A DNA stretch of 22,065 nucleotides from a virus, in IMG/VR virus record IMGVR_UViG_3300046507_000900, positions 1 through 22,065 of that record. The stretch is one strand, 5' to 3'. The notes beneath the pieces are model-generated. The model was not told the DNA's origin. It was given only the letters and a program-made list of their open reading frames with translations, and made no database searches. The position numbers and the translations under genes were made by a program. Below, one piece after another: positions 7,117-16,930 of this stretch (positions within the stretch are counted from its first letter, which is position 1; each line of letters opens with the position of its first letter).

Positions 7117-7524
7117 ATGACATTGCGAGAGTTTTTGGCTCTGCCGCATCGTTTTCGATGGGGCGGGGTAGGCGGCGACGACTGCACGACCTTTTGCGCT
7201 TCGTGGATTGAGGAATTCACTGGCATTGACCCTATCGCCAGACTCCGCGGCACGTACTCGACAGGTGACGGTGCCGCGAGGCTCATTGCCGAGGCTGGAG
7301 GCCTTATCGCGCTCGCCGCAGGGCGCATCGAGCCGCTCGGATGGCGCCTAACCGATTCACCTGCCGACGGCGATGTCGGTGTGATCCTCGCTCCGTCTGG
7401 GCTCGATCAAGACGTCAAACAAATCGCCGCCGTCCGTTTCGGCCCACTGTGGGCGACACTCGGGCCGCGCGGTGTCGTCGCGAAGAAGGCCGACTTTGTC
7501 GCCGCCTGGAGGCTTTCGATTTGA
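7117..7524 (+). CDS. Tail-tip NlpC/P60-like cysteine peptidase (DUF6950-type)
   Basis: A 135-residue protein probably acting as the tail-associated cell-wall hydrolase or its structural relative, like gene 14 of the alphaproteobacterial gene transfer agent. Residues 12-29 (FRWGGVGGDDCTTFCASW) contain the catalytic-type Cys in a D-C-T context. A possible downstream partner segment is GDVGVILAPS at 87-96. The gene is intact and starts at an ATG 26 bp after the preceding tail fragment. Its TGA overlaps the next gene's TTG start (TTGA), showing translational coupling. Confidence 0.75.
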   Translation: MTLREFLALPHRFRWGGVGGDDCTTFCASWIEEFTGIDPIARLRGTYSTGDGAARLIAEAGGLIALAAGRIEPLGWRLTDSPADGDVGVILAPSGLDQDVKQIAAVRFGPLWATLGPRGVVAKKADFVAAWRLSI

Positions 7525-9733
7525 GGAACGATCGCTTCTATGAGCAGGCATACGCCCTGCCGTTTCAGCGCGCGCTGTGGGAAGCGACGTTACGCAACAC
7601 CACGCAGCACTACCCAATCGCGCGGCGCGACCCGATCTTTACGCCGCTTTTCACGTCATTTTTCACCTCACTGGGTTTTGGCGCGACGGCAGCTGGTATC
7701 GCAGGCAGCTTGACGACTGCGATTGTCACAACGGCAATCACGGTTGGCATACAGATGCTCAACCAGCCCAAGCCGCCGAAGCCAGAAGACGGCAAGGCCC
7801 CAAAGACACAGGCGTTCCATTCCGCATTTGGGGCGTTGGGCGCACGAGGCTCGCCGGATCCTACATGCTCTGGGAGTCAACCGGGAACAAGCTTTATGCC
7901 GTCCAGGCCATAGCCGGCCACCGCATCAAGGCGGTCAATCGCTACTGGCTGCACGATGACGAAGTTACGATCGATGGGTCGGGCGTTACAACAAACGATG
8001 ACGACGGCCGCTACGGCAACAACGTTACGATCCTGTCTCGCCTCGGCGCCGCGACGGAGACGCCATATGCGCAGCTCGTAGCAGATCTCGGCGGGGAGGG
8101 CATATGGACCAACAATCACCGCGGCGACGGCCAAGCCTCGCTGGCGATGATCGCTAAATCGGTTGCTCAGAAGAACCAGCAGACGCGCTTTCCATATGGC
8201 GTGCCGTCGCTCTCTGTCGAAGCCGACCTGACTTACTGCTGGGATTATCGAGATCCCGCGCAAAGCCCCACAAACCCGGCGACATGGACATGGACCCGCA
8301 ATAGCGCGCTCGTTCTCTGCTGGCACGAGTGCTTCAATGAATTCGGTGAGCGGCGCGACTATCGCAAGGCCATTTTACCCGTTCTCGATATGTGGGTCGA
8401 AGAGGCAAACATCTGCGATGAGGATGTGCCTCTCGCGGGCGGCGGCACTGAGAAGCGTTACGAGTGCAACGGCTGGGACACTACGGAAAATAGCCCGAAG
8501 GTCGGCACGAACGCCATTCTTGCCAGCTGCGACGGCTGGATGTGCGAGCGCGGCGACGGGGCGCTTCTGCTCACGGTCGGCAAGTTCCGTGAGACGCGCG
8601 TCGCGACGCTCACCGACGCCGACATCATCGGCCGGCAGATTCAGTATGACGTGCTTTTTGAGGATGAGTGCAACCGCCTTATTCCGAAGTTCACGTATCC
8701 GGCGACAGCCTTCTCGACCTGCGACACCGATTATTTCGAGGACACGGCTGCCCAACTTGCGGCGGGTCGCGTCCTCGCGCAGGACGGCGATTACGGCTGG
8801 GTGCATCAATGGCGGCAGGCCCGCCGGCTCGGAAAGCGCGACTGGCTGCGTATTCAGCAGAAGGTCAAAGGGTCGATCGACGTTCGCCTTTCGGGCATCA
8901 ATGCGATTTATAGCCGCTGGATCCGCCTGAGCACGCCGAACCAGTTGCCACGCCTGAACGGCAAGCTTATCGAAAATCGCCGCGCGGTACTCGCCCTCAC
9001 CAAGGGCGGCTTCAGCATGGAAATTGCCTTGCATCCCGACAATATCGACGACTGGAACCCGGCCGTCGATGAAGGCATGCAGCCTCCCGTTCCGGAAGCA
9101 CCGAATGCCGACGGGATAGTGACGCCTGTTATCAACCTCGTGCAGGCGCAGGCGGGCAACGGCACGGTCTATATCCGCGTCATCATCATTGACCCGGCAG
9201 ACGACAGCCTGACGCCAGTCGTGCGCTATCGCGTGCAGGACATCGGCAGCGGTGTCGTCGGCGCATGGGTGGAACAACAGTTCCCTGATGCGCCGCCGTC
9301 CGGTGGCTTTATCAATCTGAACACGAATCCGGTGCCGACCGATCAGGTTCTTGATGTTGAGGCTGCCTTCATTGGGTCTAACGATTCCTATTCGGACTGG
9401 TCACCGATCACGAGCGTGACGTCGACGTCGGATCCAACGCCGCCTGGCGTGGTTACTGCCGTCTCGGTTGCCGGCGGCTCTGGCCAGGCGACCTTCAATT
9501 GGACAGCCCCGAACAGCCAGAACTATGCCGGCGCTCGGCTCTATTGGAACACAGTCAATAATTTTGCCACGGCAACAGCCGTGAGCCCACCGGAATACGG
9601 TGCGCCAGGCGCGGCAGATGCGCGTCTCGTGACAGGCATATCAGCCGGAACGCGATATGGCTGGGTCGTGGCAATCAACCGCTCTGGAATAGCGGCGACC
9701 GAAGTCGCCACAGGCGCATTCACGGTCAGCTGA
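7521..9733 (+). CDS. Tail hub / host-specificity protein, frame-disrupted
   Basis: Large tail-tip protein comparable in position to GTA gene 15 or lambda J. The start is TTG at 7521, with GGAGG eight bases upstream and overlap with the peptidase stop. The first ~95 residues include a hydrophobic stretch (FGATAAGIAGSLTTAIVTTA) and a KPPKPEDGKAPK linker. The protein then continues in the -1 frame with FRIWGVGRTRLAGSYMLWES. The last ~100 residues (about 9430-9730) form a fibronectin type III domain (SGQATFNWTAP). The shift lies at 7799-7820. A one-base deletion after KTQA fits a decayed gene, but CCCAAAG at 7799-7805 is also a correctly phased -1 slippery heptamer. The ATG at 7577 in the long frame is not the true start. 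Confidence 0.75.
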
Positions 9734-9754
9734 TCACTCGAAAATCTTGTTTTC

Positions 9755-9780
9755 CTCTGGCCGTACGCCGGAGCGTTTTT
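9755..9780 (+). terminator. Rho-independent terminator after tail hub
   Basis: Seven-base stem CTCTGGC and GCCGGAG (one G-T wobble), CGTAC loop, followed by CGTTTTT, in the short gap between the tail hub and the tail spike gene. Confidence 0.75.
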
Positions 9781-9794
9781 GCATGGAGAAATGA

Positions 9795-12514
9795 ATGGCG
9801 AAGAGCCCTCTTGAAATCTGGCAGGACGGCCCGGCTGCACAGCCATATCAGCCGCCTAAGCAGGATATCCGCGATTGGGCGCTGTGGGTGGAAGGCCTGC
9901 TCGATCCTGATGCCACAGGCACTGGTGTCGATTTCGCCACGGATCTGACCGCGCTTGATAATTCGCTGAACGGCCACCTCGGCAATCACAACAACCCGCA
10001 TCAGGTCACCAAGGCACAGATCGGGCTTGGAAACGTCGACAATACGGCGGATATCGACAAGCCAGTATCGACGGCGCAGTCGCTTGCGATAGGCGTTGAG
10101 CACGATCTCTTGGCCTGCCGCCCTGGTGATATGCCTCATCACTTCGTCGATGTGCTTGACGGCGGCGATCCTTCGATCCTGCAGAAGCTAGCGCTTGGCC
10201 AGGAGGCTTCAGGAGATGCTGGTTTCGTGCGCCGGATTGCGGGTGCGGGCATCATTGCCAGGCGCACGCTCTTTGCTATCGAGCCAGGCAAGGTTTATTC
10301 TGCTACTTTCGTGGTGCAGCGTCGAACGAACACGACAGACCCGTCTAACGACGCCGCGCGTTGCGCGCTGGCTTGGTACAATCAGGCAACTGCGCCGGCC
10401 GCCACTGCTCAAACTGTCATTCAGGATCTTTTGACACTGACGGTCGGGTCTGGCCGAACCCTGGTTACCGCAACAATCGCGCGTGCGACCGGCGAGGGGA
10501 TCTCCGTCATAGCGCCCGCTGATGCCCGCTATGTTCGCCCGTTCATTCAACTCTATGGCACGACTTCCGTGACCGACGTTGAGCTGATAGATTGGGGAGA
10601 CGTCACGCATGCGAACGGCTATTCGCCGAATCTTGATGCATTGACTGGACGCGTCGGCGCCCTGGAATCGATTGATGCAGGTAATCGCATTACGGCGCTC
10701 GAGGCGGAAGTCTCGGCGCCCAATACCATACGACTTGCTATGGTTGCGGATCTGGCTGCCATGACGGTTCCAACAACCGTGGATACTGTAGAGATGCAGG
10801 GTTACCATCGTGCCGGCGATGGCGGCGCGATGATGTTGCTTCGGCTTTCTGCTCTCGACGCAATCCAGCCAGGCGAGCAGACTTCAAACGGCGGAACGGT
10901 GCGTTGGGGTATCGCAACTGGGCAGGAAATCCGGCCGGAAATGTTCGGCGCGCTTGCGGATTATACGGTCGGCGGAAGCGGGACAGATAGCACGGCAGCT
11001 TTTCAGAAGGCTGTCGATTACTGCGATGCCGTAGGAATTGGAGAATTGCGCCTTCGGCCAAGCCAGGGTGCCGCCTTCCTGATCACCGCGACCGTCACGG
11101 CGGCAGCTCTTATGCTCGTGGGCACGTTCGGCGCGAAGGTCGTATTCAAGGATATGAACGGCCTGGTTGGCTTTGATAACACCGGGGCGACCAGCGTCGG
11201 AAAGACCATCGGCGCGAGGAATGTTGAATTTATTGTCGAGGGCGCGAACATCGCCTCCGCCGTCAAGGAACCGAAGCAAGACGATCAATACCTGACCTAC
11301 TACACGGCCTATCGTTTCGAAGGCAACTACTGCCATGGTGCCAACAGAGACGCAGCGAAATATTCTTTCGCTTGGGATTAAGGTGCGAGTGCCTGGCTTC
11401 AGATCGGCGATTGCGTGGGCTGCAATGTCATCGGCAACAAAATCCAAGGTGCTTTCGATATTCAGGCAGATCCCGCGGGGCAGTGAACGATCGAGCGCTC
11501 TTCCTCGATGCGGCCGGCGCCGTGATGTCCGCGCGTGTTTCCCACAACGAGATTGGCCCGATTTGGCGCGGCGTTGAAATTGGCGATCGCGCGTTCATGT
11601 CCATGCATGATTGCGACTTGATCGGCACATATGATGGTATCGTATGGGCTGGCACGACGATGTTCAATGAGCCCAAGGTCCGCAACAACAACATCAACGC
11701 GCAGCGCTGGGGGATCGCAGTTGATGGCCCTGACAGTCTAGAATTTACCGACAATACGATTCGGCGACACTCCGCTGGCTGGAAAGGCGCGACCAACGAT
11801 TGGTTCGGAATGAAGATTGCCAACGTGGCCGATCTGAAGCTTTCGAACAACACGGTCCAACCAGACGAAAGCGGCGGCGCGTTCAGCGGCACGATGACGG
11901 CATATAGCCTCACCGCCTGTTCGCTTGCCCTCGCGACTGACAATTTTGTTGGGGTTGGCAACGATGTCGGCTTCCTGCTCGACAATTGCACCGGGCTCAT
12001 CGTCGATGGCACACTCAGTGCTCAAAGCAATGCGGGTAACGTTTTGTTCAGCTTGGTAAACAATACCCGGCTGACCACGATCGCAGCCTACGAACTGGTT
12101 TCGACTTTCGCAGGAACCGTTCTGACAAAGGATGCTTCGATTATCGGCACAATCCAGATGCTTAACAAGCAGTTCGATCTGGAAAGCACGGGAAACGTCA
12201 ACCTCGACATGACACGTGTAAACGCGGCTGCCGACGAGAAAAAATGGCGGACCGTCGTCGGTTCTAATTCCCGCAATCTCCAGGTGCTTACCGACGCTGG
12301 CGCCGGGACGAATTATGAGTTGATCACTCGATCCGGTGCGAGCGTAACGCAGATGGAGTGGCGAGCCACGTTGTTCAAGCTGACGGGTTTCCTCAGCGTC
12401 GGAACGCTGGCGAACCTTCCCAATTTCACCGATGACACAGCAGCCGCCGCCGGTGGGGTCGTAGTCGGGCAATTCTACAGGACAGGATCGGCCCTAAAGG
12501 TAAGAATCGTGTAG
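9795..12514 (+). pseudogene. Tail spike, pectate-lyase beta-helix type, nonsense plus frameshift
   Basis: Receptor-binding spike of about 906 residues if repaired. The N-terminus (MAKSPLEIWQDGP) is followed at about 57-93 by the fibre collar motif NPHQVTKAQIGLGNVDNTAD. FGALADYTVGGSGTDSTAAF near 394-413 marks the start of a right-handed beta-helix, whose remaining rungs (VRNNNINAQRWGIAVDGPDS and others) lie in the second frame. Two lesions are visible. TAA at 11379-11381 falls in SFAWD-stop-GASAWLQIGD (CAA to TAA fits). The frame then continues until TGA at 11484, where restoring one base gives ADPAGQ-VNDRALFLDAAG. Such spikes often bind or cleave host capsule or O-antigen. The collar fragment of about 528 residues could still be made. 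Confidence 0.85.
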
Positions 12515-12520
12515 GGTTTA

Positions 12521-12805
12521 TTAGTACAATCCGCTCCAGAACGGATCCTCTTCTTCCCCAAGGATCGGCGCACGCTCTGGCGAGAACTTTTCCTGGGTAA
12601 GTTGCATGTAGCCGGATACCATGCATGCAACTATACCTACCGCGCACATGATCAAAGATGCGGGAGTTGAGAGCCCTACACAATAGGCAGGTATCCCCAC
12701 GGCCAGGGATGACAAGCCTGTGGCTAAAATGAAGCGCTTTCTCTTCCAACGCTTCAGGAACGCAATGACTTCCGGCATAGAAAGTTCGGTGTGGTGTCTT
12801 CTCAT
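12521..12805 (-). CDS. Small two-span membrane protein in the capsule cassette
   Basis: A 94-residue protein with two predicted membrane spans at about 25-45 (FILATGLSSLAVGIPAYCVG) and 49-69 (ASLIMCAVGIVACMVSGYMQ). The N-terminus is basic (MRRHHTEL; LKRWKRKR) and the C-terminal tail acidic (LGEEEDPFW). It begins 12 bp after the glycosyltransferase stop on the same strand, so it is probably the last gene of that transcript, and it ends six bases from the spike stop codon. It may anchor or regulate the polysaccharide machinery. No family was recognised, and the ribosome site is weak. Confidence 0.6.
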   Translation of the reverse strand: MRRHHTELSMPEVIAFLKRWKRKRFILATGLSSLAVGIPAYCVGLSTPASLIMCAVGIVACMVSGYMQLTQEKFSPERAPILGEEEDPFWSGLY

Positions 12806-12817
12806 TCTGGACGATGC

Positions 12818-15259
12818 CTATTCCGTAATTTGGTATTCGTTACGACCGATAAACAAAGCTAGCCAGGGGAACCGCATAGTACGAAGCCGCATCTTCGCCC
12901 GCTTATTGTGCGGTAACAAGCGGCAGAACTCGCGCAACTGGCCGACAGCTTCACCCCTTCTTCCTTCTCTGAGGAGGGACTCTGCAGCACATCTCAGTAG
13001 ATTCGTAGCAGCGGGGTTGGCCTTGTAAGCTCGGATGAACAGGGCTGAAGATTTTGCATAATTGCCGAGACGAAAATCTTTCCTCGCCCAATCCTCGAGT
13101 CTGTGCCAGTCGGGACCTTGCGGAGCAGAGTTGCTTTCGGATTCCGGAACGGGTGCGATTCTCGACGCGGCATAGCTCGACCACGAGAAGGGCAGGGTTG
13201 TTTTAAGACGGCCCAACTCGATCGAATGCTCCTTCCATCGAAACTGCGTGATGGCGATATCCCTATACCCGTGCGATCGCCTCTCAGCGTGCTCACGCAC
13301 ATCGTCGACCGCTGAGAAGAATGAGTATTTTCGATATAGGAACCACGCAGCCAGTCGCTCAACTGTAGCGGTTTGAGGAGTCGGCACGTCGCCTGCCAGG
13401 AATGCAGTGATGCCGGCTGCTGCCGAGCTGGCGCGATGACCGATGCCCGACAGGTTATAGAAGGCATTGCCGAGCGTTACGGTCGGGGTTTGATGGAGCA
13501 GCGAAAGAAGGCCCACACCTGAGTTGTAGCAGAGGGTCAGATCCGCCACGTCCAGAAGGAAATGAACATTATCCGACCTATCGGCCACGATGAGGTTCGG
13601 CCGCGGTCTGATCGGATCTCGCTTGGACAGCGGATGCGGTTTCACAATGAAAATCATGTCCTGGTGACGGTCGACCAAGTCAGGAAGATTATCGACGAAG
13701 TCCGAATAGGACTGCTCGCCCTTGACGAACATGGTGACAGCCATGTCTTCTTCGAGCTGCAGCGGCACGAAGCAAATTTTCTTGTTGGCGTGCTTCAGCC
13801 CCAAATGCGTGGCCTCAGTCGCCTGGTAGCTATCCATGCTTTCGAGGGTTTGGTTGCCCCGCCTGAGATCCTGAATATAGATCGACGCACAGCTGAGTTC
13901 ACTGGCGGTAAAGCTCGCGGCCTCGAACGCAGGTTGCTCGAACGCCTCAGAATTGTAGCAGACGTCTTCGTTATAGTAGATGCTCGCAGGCAGCGCGCCG
14001 CGCTCGATCACGATCAAGTCACGTCCAAGGTCGCGGGCCGTCACCATGAGGCTGCTGAACGCCGCCTGGCTGGTCATATACGGATTGAACACAGCGAGTG
14101 CGTCAACGTCACCGTCGACCAGTCCTTTTGCCGCGGCGGCAAGCGCCTCCTGGTCATCCGAGAATATCGGCAGGAGTTCGAATCCGGCGAGCCGAAGGGG
14201 TGAAAAATAGCCCCACGTTTCTCGGTTTTTGCAGATACAATATGCTCGACGTCGGCGCTCTAGGTGATCGACACCGAGCAATTCATGCGGCTTTTCGACG
14301 TATACCGACGTGGACTTTTGAAATTGCTCGCGCTTCCAATCGTTGTTCGTATACCAATCCGCCTTCCTATTCCTCTCGTGCCACAGATGGAAAACCTTGA
14401 AGCCAAGGGACTCCGTTGGCTGCGACATCAGCTCGAACAATCGGCGAAATCCCGCATAAGGTCTCGACGTGAAAAATTCCGGGCTTAAGGGGCCGTAGAG
14501 ATCACTGGCCGGCGTCGTAGGCGTAGGGAGGTAGGTCGCATGCATCGACAGGCGAAGAAGGAATTCAAAATCTTCTGACCCGTGCCCTCGGAAATTTGTG
14601 TCATATCCGCCGACGAGCGAGAACATCGATCTGTGTATGAGAAACACGTTGGAATAGGGCGCTATGAAGGATTCTTCTGCACGGTCGAATTTCGAATAGT
14701 TGAGTTTCCAGCCAAGTGATCGGAGGTGCGACGACTTGGCGTCGTTGCTTTTCTTTTGGAAGAAACCGTCTGTGTCCGAACGCGAAAGGTGGTACGCGGG
14801 AATATTGAGCACGACGTCGATCGTGCGGCGCATGTCGAGAGCTGTAGCTGTTTCAGCAAGCCGCTCGAACATGTCGCGCTCTCCGAAAAAGTCGGGATCG
14901 CAGAAGAAAATGAACTCGGATTTTGAGTTCTCGAAGCCTATGTTCCGTGACATCGAGAGGGAGAAGACATCGAAGTCGGGAACAGGTACCAGCGTATAGC
15001 CGCGTCGGGTGCAGACGTCGGCAATCTTTGCCGAGAACTCCTCGTCAGATCCGAAATCAACAATAACGACGCGCGGGCAGGGATTGTAGTATTCGCCCAT
15101 CAAATCGATGCGGTCGAGCAGCCATAAATTTTCGGCATGGATCCGAACGCTTAAAACCATCGTTATATCGCTGGCTGTCACGTCATCGCCCGGGAATATC
15201 GGAGAGCCTATTTCAACAGTTTCTGATGTTGAAAGGTTATGGATCGGCAAAGCTTCCAT
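12818..15259 (-). CDS. Glycosyltransferase fused to KpsS/KpsC-like capsule domain
   Basis: An 813-residue multidomain enzyme for surface polysaccharide. Residues about 28-330 resemble a GT-A (family 2) transferase. They contain ITMVLSVRIHAEN, a DxD motif in FFCDPDFF (about 120) and GGYDTNFRGHGSEDFEFLLR (about 218-237), the acceptor and catalytic ED region found in capsule polymerases. Residues about 470-620 resemble the KpsS/KpsC (Capsule_synth) domain: FVPLQLEED, FIVKPHPLS, CYNSGVGLLSLL. The last ~110 residues are helical and TPR-like (WARKDFRLGNYAKSSALFI). I chose the ATG at 15259 because GGAAGGAAG precedes it; an ATG six codons upstream lacks a site. The frame is intact. It is divergent from the methyltransferase gene. 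Confidence 0.8.
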   Translation of the reverse strand: MEALPIHNLSTSETVEIGSPIFPGDDVTASDITMVLSVRIHAENLWLLDRIDLMGEYYNPCPRVVIVDFGSDEEFSAKIADVCTRRGYTLVPVPDFDVFSLSMSRNIGFENSKSEFIFFCDPDFFGERDMFERLAETATALDMRRTIDVVLNIPAYHLSRSDTDGFFQKKSNDAKSSHLRSLGWKLNYSKFDRAEESFIAPYSNVFLIHRSMFSLVGGYDTNFRGHGSEDFEFLLRLSMHATYLPTPTTPASDLYGPLSPEFFTSRPYAGFRRLFELMSQPTESLGFKVFHLWHERNRKADWYTNNDWKREQFQKSTSVYVEKPHELLGVDHLERRRRAYCICKNRETWGYFSPLRLAGFELLPIFSDDQEALAAAAKGLVDGDVDALAVFNPYMTSQAAFSSLMVTARDLGRDLIVIERGALPASIYYNEDVCYNSEAFEQPAFEAASFTASELSCASIYIQDLRRGNQTLESMDSYQATEATHLGLKHANKKICFVPLQLEEDMAVTMFVKGEQSYSDFVDNLPDLVDRHQDMIFIVKPHPLSKRDPIRPRPNLIVADRSDNVHFLLDVADLTLCYNSGVGLLSLLHQTPTVTLGNAFYNLSGIGHRASSAAAGITAFLAGDVPTPQTATVERLAAWFLYRKYSFFSAVDDVREHAERRSHGYRDIAITQFRWKEHSIELGRLKTTLPFSWSSYAASRIAPVPESESNSAPQGPDWHRLEDWARKDFRLGNYAKSSALFIRAYKANPAATNLLRCAAESLLREGRRGEAVGQLREFCRLLPHNKRAKMRLRTMRFPWLALFIGRNEYQITE

Positions 15260-15419
15260 CAGCTCTTCCTTCCGCATTGATTGAAAAAAGTTTTATGACA
15301 GCCTCCGGCTTTTATCTACCCATACGAGAAAGGGCAACGGGAAACGTGTAAATTCCGCTTGCAAGTTTTCGACATTCGGTCTTGATGCGGACCACTAGGC
15401 GAACGGGGTTTTGCAGTTT

Positions 15420-16115
15420 ATGGCGATGGAAACAGTCGAGCACTTCGGAATTAGTTTGGATATCGATCCGGCCTACATGTCGGAAAACATGATCGAGGTG
15501 TTACGGGCCAAGCGGTACGAAACGACCGAAGCGAAGCAGCTTCAGCGACTCATCCAGGCTAACGAAGTCGTGCTGGAGATCGGGGCCGGGATCGGATTCA
15601 TTTCGGCGTTAATCACCAAGAACCCGCTGACGCGTAGGGTTGTTTCCTACGAGGCCAACCCTGCTCTGATCGATGGCATTTCCACCACCGTTCGAAGGAA
15701 CACCGGAGATGACGCCGCAAAGTGGGAAATAAGAAACGCCGTCTTGATGACCGGCGATATTCCTGAAGCCATGGACTTCTACGTTCATCAGGATTTTTGG
15801 GCATCTTCTTTGACCCCAATTCCTGACGCGAAGGAAGTGGCGCGCGTGGCAGTGCAAAACTTCAACGCGGTGTTGGCCGAAATTCGACCCACTCTCATCG
15901 TCTGCGATATCGAGGGTGGGGAGATGGATCTGTTCAAGAACGCGGATCTAAGCGGCGTGAAAAAGGTCTACATGGAAATTCATCAACGCAAGGTTGGACG
16001 GAATGCCATACGGGAGCTGTTTGGCTATTTCCACGCTAGGGACTTCCATTACGATCAAGCTCACTCGGCCGGCGCCGTCGTGCTGTTTTCACACGTCGAT
16101 CGCGACAAGCGGTAG
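15420..16115 (+). CDS. FkbM-family methyltransferase
   Basis: A SAM-dependent methyltransferase of ~231 residues, probably methylating a sugar hydroxyl in a surface polysaccharide. Motif I is VVLEIGAGIGFISAL (about 50-64), the acidic ribose-binding segment is VVSYEANPALI, then LIVCDIEGGEMDLF (about 155-168) and VYMEIHQRKVG, the usual FkbM pattern. It starts at an ATG (15420) after GGGG; a TTG three codons earlier is also possible. It reads opposite to the flanking cassette genes, and its stop is only five bases from the permease stop. A 160-bp divergent gap to the glycosyltransferase should hold promoters for both. Confidence 0.8.
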   Translation: MAMETVEHFGISLDIDPAYMSENMIEVLRAKRYETTEAKQLQRLIQANEVVLEIGAGIGFISALITKNPLTRRVVSYEANPALIDGISTTVRRNTGDDAAKWEIRNAVLMTGDIPEAMDFYVHQDFWASSLTPIPDAKEVARVAVQNFNAVLAEIRPTLIVCDIEGGEMDLFKNADLSGVKKVYMEIHQRKVGRNAIRELFGYFHARDFHYDQAHSAGAVVLFSHVDRDKR

Positions 16116-16120
16116 ATCGC

Positions 16121-16906
16121 CTATCGCAACGCCCTGCCTCTCCACAATCGCTCAAGACCCAAGCCCAAGAACAAGATCGCGATTGTGAACCAGACTATGT
16201 ACGAAATTGAGATCAAATGCGTGGGGTAGGAGGGATAGAAGCCCGTTCTAAACAGCGAGACGAACTGCATCATTGGACTATAAACGAGAAAGCGCCTGAG
16301 TTGCGGAGGCATGTATTCTGGTATGAAGAACACTCCGCTGTAGAATATCTGGCAACGTGATATCGCCGACCAAAGGAACTTCCACAGTGGGAAGAGGGCG
16401 ATGAAGTAAGCATTCAATAACCCGAATCCGAATGCCGTCAGAGTTAGGCAGGTGAGTGATATTATTATCGGTTCAAAATTATAGGGAATAGCGAACCGGG
16501 AGAGGCCGAAGATATTGATGCCGGCCAAAAAAGCAGCGAATAATAATATAAACGATATTACTTCAATGCCAGCCCTGGCAATCGCACAATCCAGCGGTTG
16601 AATGTAAGGTATTGTCATCAAATGAGTTGATGATGCAATTGCTCCCGCTGTTCTTATACTTATAGAACGAAAATAGAGTACGGGCGCAACCCCGGTTGTG
16701 AGGAAGATCAACAAGCTGTCACCGATGATCAGGTGTCGGCCCATGAACGTAAATATTATGAAATGAACGACAATATAAAACAGGGCTTCAAGCAGATCGA
16801 ACAGGTGTGAGAACGCATGCTTGCTGTTCCGCAGGCGGATTTCTCGAATGAGAAGCGCGGTGATGACGCGACTTTGGCGCTGAAGTCCGATGCTTATAGT
16901 TTCCAC
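16121..16906 (-). CDS. ABC-2 type polysaccharide export permease (KpsM-like)
   Basis: A 261-residue inner-membrane protein with about six hydrophobic spans, of the KpsM/BexB class that exports capsular polysaccharide. It has the N-terminal ALLIREIRLRNSKHAFSHL (the amphipathic R-E-x-R-x-R segment) and the late YSGVFFIPEYMPPQLRRFLV followed by SPMMQFVSLFRTGFYP, both characteristic of the family. The start is GTG at 16906. No ATP-binding partner (KpsT) lies in the window, so it would need one elsewhere. AT content is clearly higher than in the phage genes, a sign of horizontal transfer. It is 24 bp after the zinc-ribbon gene on the same strand, probably one operon. Confidence 0.85.
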   Translation of the reverse strand: METISIGLQRQSRVITALLIREIRLRNSKHAFSHLFDLLEALFYIVVHFIIFTFMGRHLIIGDSLLIFLTTGVAPVLYFRSISIRTAGAIASSTHLMTIPYIQPLDCAIARAGIEVISFILLFAAFLAGINIFGLSRFAIPYNFEPIIISLTCLTLTAFGFGLLNAYFIALFPLWKFLWSAISRCQIFYSGVFFIPEYMPPQLRRFLVYSPMMQFVSLFRTGFYPSYPTHLISISYIVWFTIAILFLGLGLERLWRGRALR

Positions 16907-16930
16907 GGATCAAATTCCACTAATTATCAC

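Noticed and set aside
6683-7524. A tailocin or gene transfer agent
   Set aside because: Tail tube, tape measure and most head genes are absent, so no particle could be built from this window.
8375-9277. 300-codon minus-strand frame
   Set aside because: Shadow of the tail hub, which has a recognised architecture on the plus strand.
13562-14203. 213-codon plus-strand frame
   Set aside because: Antisense to the glycosyltransferase fusion, whose minus-strand product has clear motifs throughout.
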